Positions 22,124 to 33,282 of a stretch of DNA of 64,000 bases are shown here, piece by piece. The stretch is from the NCBI GenBank assembly GCA_004009845.1, contig RMBW01000005.1, positions 558,001 to 622,000 on the forward strand, in the 5' to 3' direction. Origin of the DNA: Davidsoniella eucalypti. Its lineage: Eukaryota > Ascomycota > Sordariomycetes > Microascales > Ceratocystidaceae. Numbering within the stretch: the first letter of the stretch is position 1; the number at the start of each line of letters is the position of its first letter. The notes beneath the pieces are model-generated. The model was not told the origin of the DNA and ran no database searches. It was given only the letters and a program-made list of their open reading frames with translations. Both the position numbers and the translations under genes were made by a program.

Positions 22124-25100
22124 ATGAATGTTTCTCCCGTGGAACACCCACGCTCATCTTACAATGCCATTGTTTCTAGCGATGGCTCCGACAACGAGGA
22201 GACCTTCAACACAGCGGCCTCTGACGAAAGCGCCGATACCAGCCATGTTGACTCTGGCGCCGAGCTGGCCAGAGCACGCGATAATGCAGCCCTGCGACTC
22301 AAATCGACGTTTGAGCATATCTTCGAGAGATATGAGCGAGACTTCACTGGCATTGGTGACGAGATCGACCTGCGCACTGGCGAGATTGTCGTGGACAACG
22401 GTCACTTGCAGTCGATGCGCCACGAACGAGACACCGGCGATGGCGTCCCAGATGACTTCCCGGAGGAGCTCATAAACTTGCCGGATGATGGTGATGACGA
22501 GGGCATTCGTTTGGACGATCTTGATGCACTGGAGGCTGTGCTAGAAGCTGGTCAAAATGTCGGTAAAGGAAAACTAGAAGTTGTACAAAACAGCCCGGAG
22601 GTACCGAACCAACCCACGGAATCGCCAGTACCGCACAAGACGTCAATCTCCCAACATCAGTCTTCAGTGGTCAAATCTGCTTCGAACTCTGGCATTGGCT
22701 CTACCAAGAGTAAATGGGGATCAGATGTCCCCGTAGATCCGCTCTGGCAGGCCCCCGAGATCAATATCGCTAGCCACACGAGTGCCAATGGAGACAGTGC
22801 CCCTCAGAACGGCCGCTATATGTTGCCTTTGAACACTGGCAATACCTCTATCTGGGCCCCCGCACCACGAGAAAAGCTTGACTGGGCCAAAAAGAACAAG
22901 AAGACTACCAAGGCCGCTAAGGCCAAGAAGATTGTCGGCTACAAGATACCAAAAAGCCCAGCTCCCACAATTGGCCAGGACGTAGACGACTTGTCACCAA
23001 AGCCGATCACACAATCCCGCGGCCGGCCACGGCTACTCAACAGCGCCTCGAAACAACATCGGAAGACTGAACAGCCCGTTTTGAATTCCAGATCAAGCGA
23101 AGTAATGTCTATAATATCCTCCATAGTACCGGCGCCTACCGACGGGCCCAAACAGCTCCCGTCGATTATCGGATCTTCTTCAAATTCAATCAACAATAGT
23201 CGAGGCCGTCCACGTATGCCGATCACCGCCTTATTTAACACTCAGCAAATACAACAAACTGACCGGACTACTCCAAATACAGCAGCACCCATATCAGGCC
23301 CGACATCGCCAACAGCGACTTCATCTATGCCAGCAATGACTCCTAACATGTGTAGCCAAGTCTCACTGCCCATCAGATCATCACCAAGGTCTAAAGTATC
23401 ACAGTCAGCATCAGCTATGGAGTCTCGTACAACATCTACCTCGAGAAATGCCGCTTCGATATCAGATAGGCCACACATACCAGAAGCAACTACTCCACCT
23501 ATCGCTCCTTCATACGTACATGCCAAAGTCAAACGAGGCGGGCCACAACTTGGACGCCCATATCCTCTTCATTTCGATGAGGAAGGTGCGAGTTCGATGG
23601 AAACTTCTATTTCCGCGCCTTGTGATTTTGATTTGTCCAAAACAGAAACAAACAAAGCCCTGGAAGAGCAATCAAACTCTCCTCGAACTTCTATCACGAC
23701 GGCCTCTGACGATCTTTTGAGTACAAAAAAATCGATCACGGCTGGTTTTGCAAAGAGGAGCGGGAGGCCCTATCTACAACTTCCCACGGCTCTGCTTGTC
23801 AACTCCAACGGCAAATCATCAACCGATCTTTTTCCCGAATACGAAACGGACACAGAAGACAGCGACGGAGACGAGGAAGAGGAGGAATCAGAAGAAGAGG
23901 AATCAGAGGAGGAATACGACGACGAAGAGGACACAGAAAATCAAACAGCCCAAGAAACCGATAGAGTGCCCATATCATCCAACCGGACCATTCTAGACTC
24001 AACTACCTTGTCCTCTTCTCCGCCTTGTAGCCCTCAATCGAGTATTCATCGTCCCTCCGCTTCTTTAAGTCATTACCGACGTCCTGGTGATGCTTTGCTT
24101 GAGAGACCTGATCTGGATTTAGACGACTTCCTAGTTCCTTTTAGTGAATTAAATGCTCGCTATAGCTACGAGTCTCTTTCACAAGAAGAAACCGATTTTA
24201 CTAGTTACGAAGAAGAAGAAGAAGAAGAAGAAGACGACGACGACGAGACGAATTGGGAAGAAACAGCCTTCGTTTCCAACGACAATCAACTGCAAGAAAC
24301 AGAGAATCAAGAGGGCGAAAATAACAACGACGTCCAAGACGAAAACGAAGATCAAGACGACGACGATAACGACACTATCATCCACCATTATTCAGCAGTC
24401 GAATCTGACAGTAGTTCCCAATATTCCGACAGTAACGACGACACTACTGTAATACAACATAGCGATTCCATTATCATTCAAGAAGGTGACCAGGAATCTA
24501 GTATGGATATCAAACCCCCTTCCGCTCAGATGTCCCGAACCAAAATATCGGACTATTCAACACGGGGTTACGATAATGGCTCGTACGAATTTTCTGATGA
24601 AGAAGACGGTCTTGTGTTTCAAAAGCCCACTACAAGACCTATGGCTCGAGGTAAATTGAAAGTAGCCCCACGGACTGTAGCACCAAAACGACCCAAGAAT
24701 CAGCCTCAAATTTCTGAGCCAGCCACTGTCAACATCATCAAACCCAAGGCGGCTAAACCAGCTCCCGCTCCGGTAGACACCTCTACTGCATCATCTGATA
24801 CTTGGCGACCCCCGCCAAAGCAGGGGCCTCCCCCATATGCTGTCTCTACTCTCTTACTCTCTGATCCACATAGCATCAACGACGGTGGCCAGCTAGATCT
24901 TGCCGGCTCCGACCGGCTCAAACGTAAGCGTACTGTTTCGACCGAATCTTTTGTGATTAGTGCAAGCGAAACTGAAGATTGGGTTCAAGATCATCAACGC
25001 CTATCTACTCTAGGCGAGCCATGCTTGTCATCATTTCTGAAGCGTGCCAAAACTACCACAACCCCCAAGACATACAGCCTCAAAGCCCAGAAACGTCGCT

Positions 25101-26095
25101 ATGGCCAGACACCTTCGGTCTCGGCCTCATCGCCTGTGGAAGAAACTAGTGCACGTGTCAATAGGCTCATGAACGCAATAGCCGCTATTGACGATCAACC
25201 GCCTGATTCTATACCGGAAGAAGAACACGATACATCTATGGCTAGTGCTGGTGACGAAAATACTTTGAGTAGTGTGCCAACAGTCGAAGAATTCAACGAG
25301 AGTGCTGTAAGCGTCAATACTACTAGTAATATTAGTAGCGTACCAACACTTATTGCAGACGAGTCTCTTGAGCAGGACTCTCCGTCTCTCAGTCATACAC
25401 TGCCAGTGACTACCGTAGAGAAAGAGGACAGTGATATTCCTCCTTCCCCTCCAAAAGAGGCCACCCATATCTCTTCGCAAAAGTTACCATCTACTCCTCA
25501 CAACAAAAAATCGGCAAAATCCACCAAAGCTTCCACTGCAAAACGTTCCATTTTCCGCCGACGAGTTCAAGATATAGACAGCTCAGAGTCTGATGAAGAT
25601 GAACTCTCAATTCTGCTATATTCCAAGATACAGAGTAACAGCCACAGATCTGCCCAGAAGACGAAAAAGACCAGGGTAATAACTAGCGACATAAACACTA
25701 GCAATTCTACGACAAATACACCTATTTCGAATTTGAGGAAACGCCAGTCTTTGAATGCTAGTGCTACTGCATCTGAGTCTGCACTAAAAACGCCGGGGAA
25801 GCCCACCAAGGAAATTCCTAGCTCTGTCGCGCTTGGTCGTATTCAGAGTATGGGGAGACTTAAATCTTCATCTGTGACACCTATGACACCTTCCAAAACA
25901 AGGATACCATTTTCGTCATCATCCTCTGTCGTCGCGGTTAAGAAACGAGTGAGCACAGCTAGCTTTATCCCCCAAACGTACAGTCGCAGTACTTCACCGA
26001 CTATAACGCAAACACCAGGCGGATCATTGCGTCGTTGTGGTGAAAATGGGTACCAATGTCAGCGAGAATTCTGTTTTAGCTGTGTATCTATCTAG
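22124..26095 (+). CDS. SCM3: Centromere protein Scm3 (HJURP-like CENP-A chaperone), large disordered form
   Basis: A single open frame of 1323 residues. Residues about 58-100 (RLKSTFEHIFERYERDF, GIGDEIDLRTGEIVVDNGHL) match the conserved N-terminal block of fungal Scm3 proteins, which bind the CENP-A/H4 dimer and deposit it at centromeres. A second conserved-looking motif is KWGSDVPVDPLWQAP. The rest is disordered: AT-hook-like RGRPR near residues 298 and 359, related GRPY motifs near 475 and 546, long Glu/Asp runs (codons around 23870-23935 and 24205-24250, a GAA/GAC repeat), Ser/Thr-rich tracts, and a C-terminal four-cysteine cluster CGENGYQCQREFCFSC. Length is large, but fungal Scm3 proteins vary widely. 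The family call rests on the N-terminal block. Confidence 0.75.
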   Translation: MNVSPVEHPRSSYNAIVSSDGSDNEETFNTAASDESADTSHVDSGAELARARDNAALRLKSTFEHIFERYERDFTGIGDEIDLRTGEIVVDNGHLQSMRHERDTGDGVPDDFPEELINLPDDGDDEGIRLDDLDALEAVLEAGQNVGKGKLEVVQNSPEVPNQPTESPVPHKTSISQHQSSVVKSASNSGIGSTKSKWGSDVPVDPLWQAPEINIASHTSANGDSAPQNGRYMLPLNTGNTSIWAPAPREKLDWAKKNKKTTKAAKAKKIVGYKIPKSPAPTIGQDVDDLSPKPITQSRGRPRLLNSASKQHRKTEQPVLNSRSSEVMSIISSIVPAPTDGPKQLPSIIGSSSNSINNSRGRPRMPITALFNTQQIQQTDRTTPNTAAPISGPTSPTATSSMPAMTPNMCSQVSLPIRSSPRSKVSQSASAMESRTTSTSRNAASISDRPHIPEATTPPIAPSYVHAKVKRGGPQLGRPYPLHFDEEGASSMETSISAPCDFDLSKTETNKALEEQSNSPRTSITTASDDLLSTKKSITAGFAKRSGRPYLQLPTALLVNSNGKSSTDLFPEYETDTEDSDGDEEEEESEEEESEEEYDDEEDTENQTAQETDRVPISSNRTILDSTTLSSSPPCSPQSSIHRPSASLSHYRRPGDALLERPDLDLDDFLVPFSELNARYSYESLSQEETDFTSYEEEEEEEEDDDDETNWEETAFVSNDNQLQETENQEGENNNDVQDENEDQDDDDNDTIIHHYSAVESDSSSQYSDSNDDTTVIQHSDSIIIQEGDQESSMDIKPPSAQMSRTKISDYSTRGYDNGSYEFSDEEDGLVFQKPTTRPMARGKLKVAPRTVAPKRPKNQPQISEPATVNIIKPKAAKPAPAPVDTSTASSDTWRPPPKQGPPPYAVSTLLLSDPHSINDGGQLDLAGSDRLKRKRTVSTESFVISASETEDWVQDHQRLSTLGEPCLSSFLKRAKTTTTPKTYSLKAQKRRYGQTPSVSASSPVEETSARVNRLMNAIAAIDDQPPDSIPEEEHDTSMASAGDENTLSSVPTVEEFNESAVSVNTTSNISSVPTLIADESLEQDSPSLSHTLPVTTVEKEDSDIPPSPPKEATHISSQKLPSTPHNKKSAKSTKASTAKRSIFRRRVQDIDSSESDEDELSILLYSKIQSNSHRSAQKTKKTRVITSDINTSNSTTNTPISNLRKRQSLNASATASESALKTPGKPTKEIPSSVALGRIQSMGRLKSSSVTPMTPSKTRIPFSSSSSVVAVKKRVSTASFIPQTYSRSTSPTITQTPGGSLRRCGENGYQCQREFCFSCVSI

Positions 26096-26902
26096 TGGTG
26101 TGAGCACCAACATGACAATGTTAATGATTTCTTGAACTTTCTTCCCTTTTCGTCCATTCCTTTTCCTCTAATGATTCATGTTATGTCCCTCATGAACCTA
26201 TTCAAGTTTCCTCTTATTTCTTTGGGCGATTATTTCCTATATAAATGCCCCCTTTCTTTTTTAACTTATATTCTTCTGGTGTTAAGTTCTGGGGGGTTTT
26301 CTTTTATTATACAACGGAATTTATCATGGCGTCTTACTATCCTGTTTTTTGATATTCTTCTTCGTCCTATCCGAATTCATGGCATCAGTAAACTTTTCCA
26401 CTAGGGTAATTACTTGGGCGGATACATTTTGATTCATTTTCTTTATTCATGGATATTTTTTGGTTGTTGTTAAGTAGAGGTTGGATATATAGGCTTATTT
26501 CTTCACATCCACAAGTCACTGAAAGAAGTATTACTTGATAATTATGAACAAGTTCAAAGGCATATTACATATCCATACAGCATATAATCATCCTATTCTA
26601 TGCCTAAGAGATTAACAAGTGAGTTACTCCAAGTTAAAAACCTCACCAATTTTGAACATACATCCGATCAATTTCTAGCTAGAGATTTTACTTTACAAAA
26701 CTACTATTGTATGAGTAGATACTAATAGTAGGTTCAACATGAGAGATTCAAACTTTCAGCAGTGGTAAAACAATGATGATACGTTCAGAGCAGATGAGAG
26801 CGGAAAAGATAGACTGAACTAACGGGAGGGAGTAAGACAAATAAAAGAAATTCATAATAGTATAGGTTAAACGTGTAGGTATCTCTTCAATAGTATAGGT
26901 AT
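26096..26902. other. Spacer between convergent SCM3 and CKA1
   Basis: AT-rich 3' flanks of two convergent genes, T-rich on the left and A-rich on the right. No gene or repeat was recognised. Confidence 0.6.
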
Positions 26903-28342
26903 TTATACCACGGGAGCAGCAGTTGGGGCGTTGGGAGGCATGCCGTTGCGAATAGGGTCAAAGTAATTATGTCCCTGGGCCTCCTTAGCAGTCAAGCGCT
27001 CCTATAAGAAAAGAAGAATAAAGTGTTAGCAAGATATGTAAGCCAGAGACATGTATAGGTGTATATGATACGTACCTGGTGATCGTAACGGAGTAGCTTG
27101 TCAAGGAAGTCGATAGCCTCATTGCTCACGTAACGCTGGTTCTCAGCAGTGATGAAGCTATGCCACGGCTTCTTGGGGAAACGGCCAAGCACATCGTCGT
27201 ATTGAGGGTCTAGCTCGATATCGTATTTGTCGATGTAGTCGAATAGGGCGTCAGTACCTAGGACCTTGCCAATTTTCACCAGTTGGTCGATGTTACTGTT
27301 TCCGTGGAAGAAGGGCTCCTTGCGGAAAATCATCGAGGCGTACATGGCACCCAGACTCCACATGTCCAAGCTGTAATCGTATTCCTGGTAATCGACAAGA
27401 AGTTCTGGGCCCTTGAAGTATCTGGAAGCTACGCGCACGTTGTATTGTGTGCCAGGGTGGTAGAACTCAGCCAGACCCCAATCGATAAGACGAAGCTAGA
27501 GAAAGGGAAAACCATGATTAGTCACAAGAGATGGATAGAGGAAATATATGCGAAATGTTCATAGACGAACGTACCTTTTTGTTCTCGTGGTCAATCATGA
27601 TGTTGTGAGGCTTGACGTCACGGTGCATGATGCCTTTGCTGTGGCAGAAATCCAGAGCCTTAAGCAGCTCAAAGATGTAGAACCGCACATCGTAATCGGT
27701 GAATCTAGGGTACAGCGTACGGAAGTCGGTGTTGTTGACGCACTCGAAGATGAGCGAGGGCGTCTTGCTTTGCGGGTCGCGCACTACGTCCAGAAGCGCC
27801 ACGATGTTGGGGCCACCTGAAAGGTTCTGTAGAATCTTGATCTCACGCTTGATCTTCTTCTTCTTCACAGGCTTGAGAACCTTGATGACACACTTCTGGT
27901 AGTTGGCGACATTAATGCCTTCGAAGACTTCCGAGTATTTGCCTCTGCCTGTTCCCATGTGTTAGATGTATGCTATATATGTGTATGTGTTACATGATGT
28001 GCATAAAATTCCCACAATAGCAGGCGAGTTTCGCCAAAGCCCCTCAAGAGCCAGGCAAAGCGAGCAGGTGTGCTCTAAAGTAATGTTGGCATCCTGTCGA
28101 ACGACAAACTGCGGTACGTACCAATCTTGCGAACAACCTCGTAGTTCTCGAGAACTCCCCAGCCTGTAGTTGAGTCTATATTAGTGGACGGTTCCTAAGC
28201 TGGTTAGCAGCAAGAAGCTGCCGCCGGTCATGTAAGATGGGCTGATGTTGGCTTTCTTACTGATGTTGACAGAGTCATAGTCCCAGTATGCCCGAGGCAT
28301 AGCCTGGTTGACGTAGGGGTAGATCCGTGCAATGCTCTCCAT
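26903..28342 (-). CDS. CKA1: Casein kinase 2 catalytic subunit alpha
   Basis: Five exons (28261-28342, 28122-28163, 27575-27948, 27076-27495, 26903-27001) give 338 residues, standard for fungal CK2 alpha. CK2 is a constitutive Ser/Thr kinase for acidic sites in nucleus and cytoplasm. Visible features are the glycine loop KIGRGKYSEVFEG, catalytic Lys64 in VIKVLK, the CK2-specific basic stretch PVKKKKIKREI, catalytic Asp152 in HRDVKPHN, DWGLAEFYHPG, and the FKGPELLVDYQEYDYSLDMWSLG region. The splice between the small second exon and the third was chosen because it restores GRGKYSEVF; a start at the downstream ATG would lose the N-terminal lobe. Confidence 0.96.
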
Positions 28343-29596
28343 GGTGGGCGGCGACGACAATATATGCGGCCGAGGCTGGCGATATCAAAGAATAAAACAG
28401 GAAAACGGGCCGTAAAGAGCTGGCTTGTCTTTCGCAGGCGACTAGCTAATTGTGTTGTAGAGAGAAAGGAGAATAGGCGATAACGATGGCCAGACGTCCA
28501 GCACAGCCGATATATCCAATTGGACAAGTCAGACAGGTCGCGCGATCGCAGTTGTGCAGGCGTCGAATTAAAAGGTCGTCGGTTTCGCCGTCGTTGTCGG
28601 AAGACAATTGAGGGCTTCGTTGACTAGACTAACTAGACTAGAGAATTTGAGTAGTGTTTGGCGATTTGATCGGGTCGTTTTTGGTGTTTTTTTGGTGGGG
28701 GAGGGGGGGCTGGCTAGTTGGTCCGGCTAAAGAAAAAAAAAAGCGCCAATCTCAAGTCAAAACAATGGCAGCGCAAGGCCTTGTCTGCATGAAAATGGAG
28801 TTTGAGCTCTGGTTCGGACAAAAATAATACGATTCTTTTTATATTACGGCGCCTCAGATCAAGGCTTTACAATGGAAACACTAAAACCCTGAGATACTCT
28901 TTCAATTTATCACACTACTATTGACTGAGGTTGTGTCGTCACACATGACTTGTTTGGGCTGTCGTCAACTGTCAACTTCGATGAGAGGCTCGGCAAGGCT
29001 GATGCCAGTTGTGATTGGCTAGCCACCGAACTCTGCAGTCGGTGTATCGAAACAGTCGCCACTCTAGCCTCTAAATTCCTCAGCGTACAGAGCGGAGTTT
29101 GGTAGACACGATAAGCGCGATAATACAATCTGATTGCTTTTGCTTTTGCATACAAACAAATGCACATTCCTAGAGAACGCAATGCATAACATGAACAAAA
29201 AATAGGGCCTAGATATATGCAAGTTATGTATCTACTAATTTTTGTTCTTGGTTCCCAATTCCATTCCGTCTACCCACCCAGGATGCTAACCAATCGGGTT
29301 ATCATGTTAGCAAATGTCCGCAAAATGACCTTAAAGGCAAGAAACGTCGGCGTTGGACTTTGTATCAGAGAGAAGATTATGATATCTCGTCACGCCAGCA
29401 CTGTCCAAAACACAAGCCACATTGAAGTCCTCCGCACATCCGCAAGAGCCTAGATGAGCGTCGTCCATGCAGCCGTGCTTTGCGTAACTGGTCAGGCTAA
29501 GGATGACGATACGAAAGTTCTCATCATATTTGTCCAATATACAGTTATAAGGTAAGGGTGGGTGAGTAGAGGCAACTTACTCCTAAGTATTTAGTT
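28343..29596. other. CKA1 promoter and spacer
   Basis: Contains a G-rich run (GGTGGGGGAGGGGGGG, 28695-28710) next to an A tract, which is the likely CKA1 promoter. A 90-codon minus-strand frame at 28910-29182 is not convincing. Otherwise nothing is recognised. Confidence 0.55.
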
Positions 29597-30236
29597 TTAG
29601 TCATATTCGAGACTGTCCAGACCGGTGTCTACAATATCCCAAGTCCGCTTTCGCAGATCAGGTTTCGGCTCCCTGCGCGCATTGGAGTTGTTGCCCCTTT
29701 TCTTCTTGCGCTTCTTGGGTTTGTTGGATGACGATGTACGTGAATCACTGGCTTCTCCCTCATCTTCAATGGCTTCGCTTGAGCGTTTGGTGCTCTGTTG
29801 TTTCTCAGATGCAGGATCTTTGACAGAAAACACAGGCTCGATTTCTGCCTTTTCAGCGGCGGCCTTACGCTTCTCCCAATTCCGTAACATTTTTCTCAAC
29901 TCAGATTGACGGAACATGAGGATCTGCTCGTCGGTAAGTGTACGCTGCGTCCCGTCATGGTAGGTGCCCAAATCTTTTTCGTAGACTTCTTCTTGGTAGG
30001 CCTGTTCTGTATATTCTTCCTCGGTAAATGCATCCTGTTGAGTCACGTCAGGTTGTGGTAACTCAGGAGGCATAAATTTCGAGGCAAAAGATGTCATTGC
30101 ATGCTGAGAAAGATGCGCATCGTGAAAGGCTTTGAGATCATCCTAATATATGTTAGTCAGGGCTAATTGTCACGGTAGTAAGTAATGATCATGGTCTTAC
30201 CAGACTAACTGGTGGGGGTGCACCAAATGGTAACAT
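29597..30236 (-). CDS. Small conserved fungal protein, possibly DUF3807 type
   Basis: Exons 30201-30236 and 29597-30142 encode 193 residues. The N terminus MLPFGAPPPVSLDDLKAFHDAHL is followed by a Glu-rich part, the motif GTYHDGTQRTLTDEQILMFR leading into a charged helix (SELRKMLRNWEKRKAAAEKAE), a disordered stretch, and a basic KPKKRKKKRG patch that could be a nuclear localisation signal. It ends TWDIVDTGLDSLEYD. The RTLTDEQI-type motif recalls the fungal family DUF3807, whose function is unknown; this assignment is from memory and tentative. The short first exon is supported by a GTAAGA donor and an in-frame join. Confidence 0.7.
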
Positions 30237-30602
30237 GATGGTCTTTAACGTTTATGGCCAGAGTTATTGAGCTAGGAGAGGCAGGCTCAGACAGGGAGCA
30301 TCTCAATCGTTTTGTATGATGGTCTCAATATCCATCTTTACCAGCGCAGGAAAAAATTGCACTGAAGTAACCAGTGCGCGGTAATCTGTTTGATGTAAGA
30401 AAGATATTAAAAGGTAGCAAAAAGATGAAATGTTTCTGTGAAGCAAAGGTGGAACTAGATCTTTGCTTGGCCATATGTCGTGGCACGTGATCACGATACC
30501 CTGACGATTTTATTACAGGCCGTAGAGACGCGTCTGGCGCGTTGAATTGTGGGTTAATGGGTCAATAGACTGTTGACGTCATACAAGCAAGCCAAGAAAG
30601 GG
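30237..30602. other. Spacer between two small minus-strand genes
   Basis: Promoter of the DUF3807-like gene and 3' flank of its upstream neighbour. Nothing else is seen. Confidence 0.6.
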
Positions 30603-31270
30603 TCACTGATGACCGAGAAGAGCAAGTGCGCTCTGGAAGGCTCTCAACACACGATCGTCTTGAAAAGGCGCCATTATGGATGGATAGTTAGATTGACGGT
30701 TATTTATGAAGTTAGATGTAATGCACGACTTACGGTGCTCTTGCTTTTCAGCTGTGCGTTTCTCGGCGAGAGTAACAAAACGTTCGCGGGTCTGCAGACG
30801 CTTTGTGGCGCGGTCGTTGTCAACAGCCGACGATGTAGATGCCCAGATGCCGAAATACTGCAATATGGTGAGTGGTCTGTTTATGTCTAGGTTCATGTTC
30901 GATTTTGTGTAGAGTGTACCTTGGCAATGCGGTCAAACTCTTCCAGAATCTCCCGCTCTTTCTGGTCGGCTTCAACGAGAGCTCCTTCGTAACGAGCCTC
31001 GAAGTCTTCCCAATCGAACGAGTTTAGGGCTCCTGGTGTACTGGGCGAGCTAGGTGGGTTTGTGGCGTCGTCGTTGCTACCAGAAGCGGCAATCAATTGG
31101 TCGAGACGCGGCTCTGGAGTGCGAGTGCTGGGCTTGCGCAAGTCAGAGAACATATCATCGCTGCTACCGTTTCCGGAGTCGTTATTGTTATTGTTATTCT
31201 TGTTGTTGTCGCCGGGCTGGGGCTGTGTAGCCTTGGTTGGCGAGGCTCTGCCGTTCATCTTTTTTTCCAT
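30603..31270 (-). CDS. Small coiled-coil protein, unknown function
   Basis: Three exons (30920-31270, 30734-30857, 30603-30658) give 176 residues. A disordered N-terminal half has an Asn run (NNNNNN, CAA/AAC-type repeat) and Ser/Pro-rich parts. The second half is better structured: NSFDWEDFEARYEGALVEAD into a predicted helix EREILEEFDRIAKYFGIWAS, then RATKRLQTRERFVTLAEKR and a final AFQSALALLGHQ. All splice sites are canonical and keep the frame. I do not recognise the family. It lies head-to-tail with the DUF3807-like gene on the same strand, about 370 bases apart. Confidence 0.65.
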
Positions 31271-31451
31271 TATTTTGCGTAGCGTTTTTAGCGTGAACGA
31301 TGAGACGGGGTTTCGAGCAAGCGGTCGGGCTATTTTTTGTTGCTGGCGTTGAAGATCCCAGAATGATGAGGAGGCTAGCTCTGGCTGTATGTCATATCAA
31401 GCGTCCATTCAAGTTTCCAGGCAAAGGGGCTCCAGTTTCATTCTAGCTAAG

Positions 31452-31697
31452 GGCGTGATGCGTATCTCTTGCATGGGCGCAATAATTGCTCGGGAGCAAT
31501 TATTGCCTATTTAGGCCACCAAAATGCATAATAAAAGCGGGCTGTTTGTGCTCTCGCTGTATTTTTTTATGTCGATGTATCCCGTCAAAAGAGTACGTCT
31601 CCCGTATTAGCATATACTATATACAGGGCTAAGTTTTGTCGTGGGATCAGCGTACAGATCGGTCTCTTGCAAGTAACTGTTTATTCTCGACATGTAC
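31452..31697 (+). repeat. Left terminal inverted repeat of the Tc1-type element
   Basis: Pairs with 33079-33282. The outer and inner blocks are conserved, while the middle (31501-31630) has diverged or been replaced. Confidence 0.85.
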
Positions 31698-31903
31698 CTA
31701 CTCAAGTTTCCCCACTTTTAAAATTCCCCGCTTTTCTGAACAAAAGTTATCCTTCTACACCTTTTTTCTCCTTATAACACAACACAGTTATAAAACAATA
31801 AAATATATCACCAGACCATTATACTAATATACTACTATACAACTTGACTATTATACAACTTGACTATTATACTTGACTATTACCACCATTACAACTACTA
31901 ATT

Positions 31904-32809
31904 ATGTCTACAATAACGGATCTAGAGCTTAGACTTCAAGACATATCCCAAAGAACCCAAGATCTCAGAAGCCAGGGGGCACGTAAAAACGTGAATTTCA
32001 GCTCCAACTGCAACGGTTCCAACAGCTCCAACAACGACATGCAGAAGAAGTAAACCAGCTCAATAGCCAGCATGAAGGGCTACAGCAAGAATACCACGAA
32101 GTTCGACAACAGTTGTTGATTGCACAGTCCCATTCAAACGACAACAATTTCGAACCCCTTCGCCAACACTAGAAAACAGCGGAAATTTCCAATGATTCAC
32201 TTACCTCTGTACGCTCACGAAATACTACTCGTGATGTTCGATTAGAGGTTCAAACCCTTGTGAACAATGCTGGATGGACCACCAAGCCGTAGCCTCAGGT
32301 CTTCATCTTACAGTAAGACAAGTCCAATACGCCATGAGAAACCCAGTGACCCCTCGTCGCCCACCTCGTAAACTTACACCAGCCCAAGTGATGATGATAA
32401 TTGAGTTTGTGTGTGCAAGCCCAGAGGGTCGACAAATGTCATATAAGAGCTAGTGAGAGTCATGGAGTTTATGAAGTCTTTCGAGCCTGAGAGTCTAGAG
32501 TTTATGCAAGATAATGCTGCTTGCCATAAAGCGAGACAGACCATGGAAGAGTTTCGATCTCATGGCATCACGGTCCTGGATTGGCCACCTTTCTCACCAG
32601 ACCTCAACCCGATCGAAGCTGATTGGCATGAGATGAAGTTATATATCCAAAGGAACTTCTCCAAGACTCTTCGCTTGGAGGAACTTCGAAATGCAGTCCA
32701 AGAGGCTTGGGACAATATTAGCAATGAGTACCTTCATGAACTCCTAGTTTCTATGAAGAATCGTTGTGAGGCTGTTATCGCTACCAATGGGTTGTACACT
32801 AGGTACTAG
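31904..32809 (+). pseudogene. Broken Tc1/mariner (DDE_3) transposase
   Basis: An ATG at 31904 opens a short frame (MSTITDLELRLQDISQRTQ) that breaks near 31990; a glutamine-rich coiled coil continues in another frame (HAEEVNQLNSQHEGLQQEY). A helix-turn-helix part survives around 32310-32430 (TPRRPPRKLTPAQV). At 32453-32809 the C-terminal catalytic part is open: FMQDNAACHKARQ with the second Asp, and WPPFSPDLNPIEADWHEMK with the Glu of the third position. The region that should carry the first catalytic Asp, about 100 residues, is missing between 32445 and 32460, so this copy cannot code for an active enzyme. Confidence 0.85.
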
Positions 32810-33078
32810 TTTGAAATATATATGGTATTTTAATACACACAGCTATGAATTAAACAGATCTTAAGTGCATATAGTTTCAATTTATTATAGCAATATCATG
32901 AAATTTGCCGATAGGCACAATTTCAACATCTCGCAACAAATTTCATCACTGTCCTTCTTGTTAGTCAACTAAGGCCTCTAGATGATGATCATTTTCCTGA
33001 TTATAGAAATAAACAAGGGATTGTTAATGATAATGTTGACATCTGTCAATACAGTGTATAGTACAGTTATAATACCGC

Positions 33079-33282
33079 GTACATGTCGAGAATAAACAGT
33101 TACTTGCAAGAGACCGATCTGCACGCTGATCCCACGACAAAACTTAACCCTGTAGAGAGTACTAGAAGTATACCATTGAATGGGTACATCAGGCCAGTGC
33201 ATAAATTTGTGTACCTTCCCAATTTAGACATTCTTGCTCCCGAGCAATTATTGCGCCCATGCAAGAGATACGCATCACGCCC
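33079..33282 (-). repeat. Right terminal inverted repeat of the Tc1-type element
   Basis: Reverse complement of the left terminus: outer 49 bases identical, inner 67 bases with one mismatch (A/G). It is about 40 bases shorter than the left one because the middle segments differ. Confidence 0.85.

Larger units (their letters stand above)
31452..33282 (+). mobile_element. Internally deleted Tc1-type DNA transposon with two-block terminal repeats
   Basis: The element is bounded by inverted termini starting GGGCGTGATGCGTATCTCTT and flanked on both sides by TAA (31449-31451, 33283-33285), consistent with a TA-type target duplication. Its 1831 bases contain remains of a Tc1 transposase (separate entry). 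Each terminus has two conserved blocks: an outer 49 bases (31452-31500 and 33234-33282, identical) and an inner 67 bases (31631-31697 and 33079-33145, one difference), with poorly matching sequence between them. The left end also holds a near-perfect hairpin, CAATAATTGCTC and its complement, at about 31480-31506. Confidence 0.85.

Noticed and set aside
24153..24452. Lys/Thr-rich frame and its opposite hydrophobic frame inside SCM3
   Set aside because: Both are shadows of the GAA/GAC repeat coding for acidic residues in SCM3.
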